From NCBI RefSeq assembly GCF_014698505.1, contig NZ_JACJTD010000014.1:1-64000 (forward strand): DNA of 64,000 bases, read 5' to 3'. Of the stretch, positions 62,407-64,000 are shown one piece after another. The translations under genes and the position numbers were made by a program. Every line of letters starts with the position of its first letter. Positions within the stretch are counted from its first letter, which is position 1. The notes under the pieces are model-generated. The model had not been told where the DNA came from and did no database searches. It saw only the letters and a program-made list of their open reading frames with translations. The stretch comes from Nostoc foliaceum FACHB-393 (GTDB lineage Bacteria > Cyanobacteriota > Cyanobacteriia > Cyanobacteriales > Nostocaceae).

Positions 62407-64000
62407 CTATGCCTCTGCCGCGTGAAGTAAGCGAACATAAGTTCCGCCTTGCTGCCATAATTCCTCATGGGTGCCACGCTGCACGATTTTACCTTGCTCT
62501 AGCACAATAATTTCATGGCAATCACGAATTGTGCTGAGGCGGTGGGCTACTACAATACACGAACAACCACGCTGTTGCAAGTTGCGGTTAATAATCAACT
62601 CCGTTTCTGCATCTAGGGCGCTGGTTGCTTCATCCAATACTAAAACTGTGGGATTTCTCACTAAAGCGCGGGCAATTTCTAAACGCTGGCGTTGTCCACC
62701 ACTAATATTCATACCGCCTTCAATCAACTCAAAGTCATATTTCCCAGGCATAGATGCGATCGCATCATGAATCGCTGCGTCTTGGCAAGCCTGCACCAAA
62801 TCAACTTCTGGTACAGTTGAATCCCAAAGAGTAATGTTTTCTCGGATAGTGCCGGCAAATAAAAAGATATCTTGTTCAACCATTGCCAACCAGTTAGCCA
62901 GAACAGAACGCTTAATTTGCGATCGCTCTACACCATCAAAGCAGATTTCCCCATCCCACGGTTGATAAAGCCCACAAATTAATTTAGCAACTGTGGATTT
63001 ACCAGAACCACTTCCCCCCACAAGCGCTATTCTCTGCCCTGGCTTGACAGTCAAGCTCAAATTCTCAATCAAAGGAGATTCTACACGACTGTACCCAAAG
63101 GTGACATTCCGTAACTCAACATGACCCTGTAATTGCCAGAGAGATGAGAAAGTAATTTCTCCCCCTGCTCCCCCTGCTCCCCCTGCCTCCCCTGCTCTCC
63201 ACTCCCCCTCGACTTCCAAATCAACGGGATTTTGCAATACATCATCAAGCCGATTTAAATCAGCTTCTAAATCTTGGAGTGTACTGCCGAAATTAACGAG
63301 GCTATTAACTGGTTCTAAGAAGCTCAGTGTTAAACTTTGGTAGGCAACCAGCATTCCAATACTAAGATTGCCATTCATTACTTGTAAACCACCAACTAGC
63401 AGAATAGAAGCTGTGGTTAGGGCTGTCAAAATTGTGGGTAATGTGGTGAGAATTTGAGTTTGTAAGCCTAATTGTTGCTGGGCGTTCATGGCTTTAGCGT
63501 AATAACCCGCAAACCGAGCAAATAAGTCTGACTCCAGCCCAGAAGCTTTGATGGTTTCTATCGTTTGGATGCCACTAACCGTTACTCCGCCCACTTTGCC
63601 ATATTCCTGAGCTAGGCGCATATTTGTATCTACACGAGTTTGCGATAAAAATAGGAGGGCGAGAATGTTGATTAAAGCAAAACCAACTGCGATCGCACTC
63701 AGCAATTGGTCATACTGAATCATAATCAGCAAGTAAAAGACCATCATCACCGCGTCAATTACTGTAGTTGCCAAAGGCCCCGAAAGTACTTCTGCCACGC
63801 GGTCATTCAGTTGCACCCGGCTACTAATTTCCCCAGCAAACCGTTGGTCATAAAACCCAATGGGCAATCGTAGGATATGCCAGAGAAATAGTCCTGATGT
63901 GCTGACTGACAACTTAACCATCAATCGCCGCAGGTAGGTAAGCCGTAATCTGGCAAGGAATGCCCGTAATAAAGTAGTTAACAGCATTCCTAACAGCAAA
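62407..64000 (-). CDS. NHLP-type ABC transporter with peptidase, partial (5' end beyond window)
   Basis: 530 C-terminal residues of a longer ABC exporter; the 5' part, expected to hold a C39 peptidase, lies beyond the window, so the start is not seen. Visible: transmembrane domain (GEISSRVQLNDRVAEVLSG), Walker A VGGSGSGKSTVAKLICG, signature ISGGQRQRLEIARAL, Walker B VLVLDEATSALD. An in-frame Gly/Ala-rich insert (GEAGGAGGAGGE, 63150-63200) reads as inserted low-complexity repeat. First gene of the two-gene export operon. Confidence 0.88.
   Translation of the reverse strand, partial: LLLGMLLTTLLRAFLARLRLTYLRRLMVKLSVSTSGLFLWHILRLPIGFYDQRFAGEISSRVQLNDRVAEVLSGPLATTVIDAVMMVFYLLIMIQYDQLLSAIAVGFALINILALLFLSQTRVDTNMRLAQEYGKVGGVTVSGIQTIETIKASGLESDLFARFAGYYAKAMNAQQQLGLQTQILTTLPTILTALTTASILLVGGLQVMNGNLSIGMLVAYQSLTLSFLEPVNSLVNFGSTLQDLEADLNRLDDVLQNPVDLEVEGEWRAGEAGGAGGAGGEITFSSLWQLQGHVELRNVTFGYSRVESPLIENLSLTVKPGQRIALVGGSGSGKSTVAKLICGLYQPWDGEICFDGVERSQIKRSVLANWLAMVEQDIFLFAGTIRENITLWDSTVPEVDLVQACQDAAIHDAIASMPGKYDFELIEGGMNISGGQRQRLEIARALVRNPTVLVLDEATSALDAETELIINRNLQQRGCSCIVVAHRLSTIRDCHEIIVLEQGKIVQRGTHEELWQQGGTYVRLLHAAEA

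Noticed and set aside
1..64000. tRNA or rRNA genes
   Set aside because: I looked for T-loop (GGTTCRANTCC) and rRNA signatures between genes and found none; a covariance scan was not possible.

Overview
This window reads as chromosome of a filamentous, heterocyst-type cyanobacterium, most likely Nostoc or a close relative. The evidence is the many HIP1 octamers (GCGATCGC) inside and between genes, a low GC background (my impression, about 42%), a CP12 gene, several gene families seen mainly in cyanobacteria, and many short dispersed and tandem repeats. No rRNA, tRNA or CRISPR array was seen.

Layout. 0.3-4.4 kb: FIST-domain sensor, CP12 (Calvin-cycle switch) and three small conserved genes. 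4.4-7.6 kb: a cobalamin riboswitch followed by cobG-cobH-cobI of B12 synthesis; cobG carries an in-frame repeat insertion. 7.7-14.7 kb: PHP phosphoesterase, a PurM-like gene of foreign-looking composition, Fe superoxide dismutase, fused panC-cmk and an RlpA lipoprotein, all on the minus strand. A strong hairpin that may be a small RNA lies at 11.45 kb. 15.5-22.3 kb: glutaminase, a response-regulator relic split by a 114-bp MITE whose near-identical copy lies 3.7 kb away, DUF1838, an AbrB-type membrane protein, a Lin0512 protein and a cyclic-nucleotide-binding protein. 22.3-33 kb: ileS, a PLP decarboxylase resembling histidine decarboxylase, an amino-acid permease fused to PAS-GGDEF-EAL, ParA and a deoxyhypusine-synthase-like protein.

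33-43 kb is the most accessory part. It holds a PAS/GAF adenylate/guanylate cyclase with a catalytic Arg changed to Cys, and an NTPase gene overlapping a TPR gene whose repeats are almost identical in DNA. A hicBA toxin-antitoxin pair follows, caught between two copies of the TPR gene's 3' end. Next come a 21-bp tandem array, a VOC protein, a large serine recombinase with a degenerate catalytic domain, and a SLOG/TIGR00725 protein. 43.7-49.3 kb: two FAD oxidoreductases in tandem, a small P-loop kinase, an ArsC/Spx-like protein, a methyltransferase, and an unrecognised acidic protein with six repeats of exactly 19 residues. 50-56.4 kb: a VIT/vWA PEP-CTERM protein, a glutathione S-transferase, a TnpB relic and a GH29 fucosidase. 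56.7-64 kb: a multi-domain response regulator, another 21-bp array, and the two ABC transporter subunits of an NHLP-type peptide export system, one cut by the window edge.

Recurring themes. (i) Signalling proteins with extra or degenerate domains: APC-GGDEF-EAL, the cyclase, and REC-wHTH-Hpt-REC-REC-GGDEF. (ii) Repeats shaping genes: in-frame insertions in cobG, a flavoprotein and an ABC transporter, a MITE-disrupted gene, and three unrelated arrays sharing a 21-bp period. (iii) A possible defence-type block at 36-43 kb. Family names come from reading the translated sequences; no database search was run.
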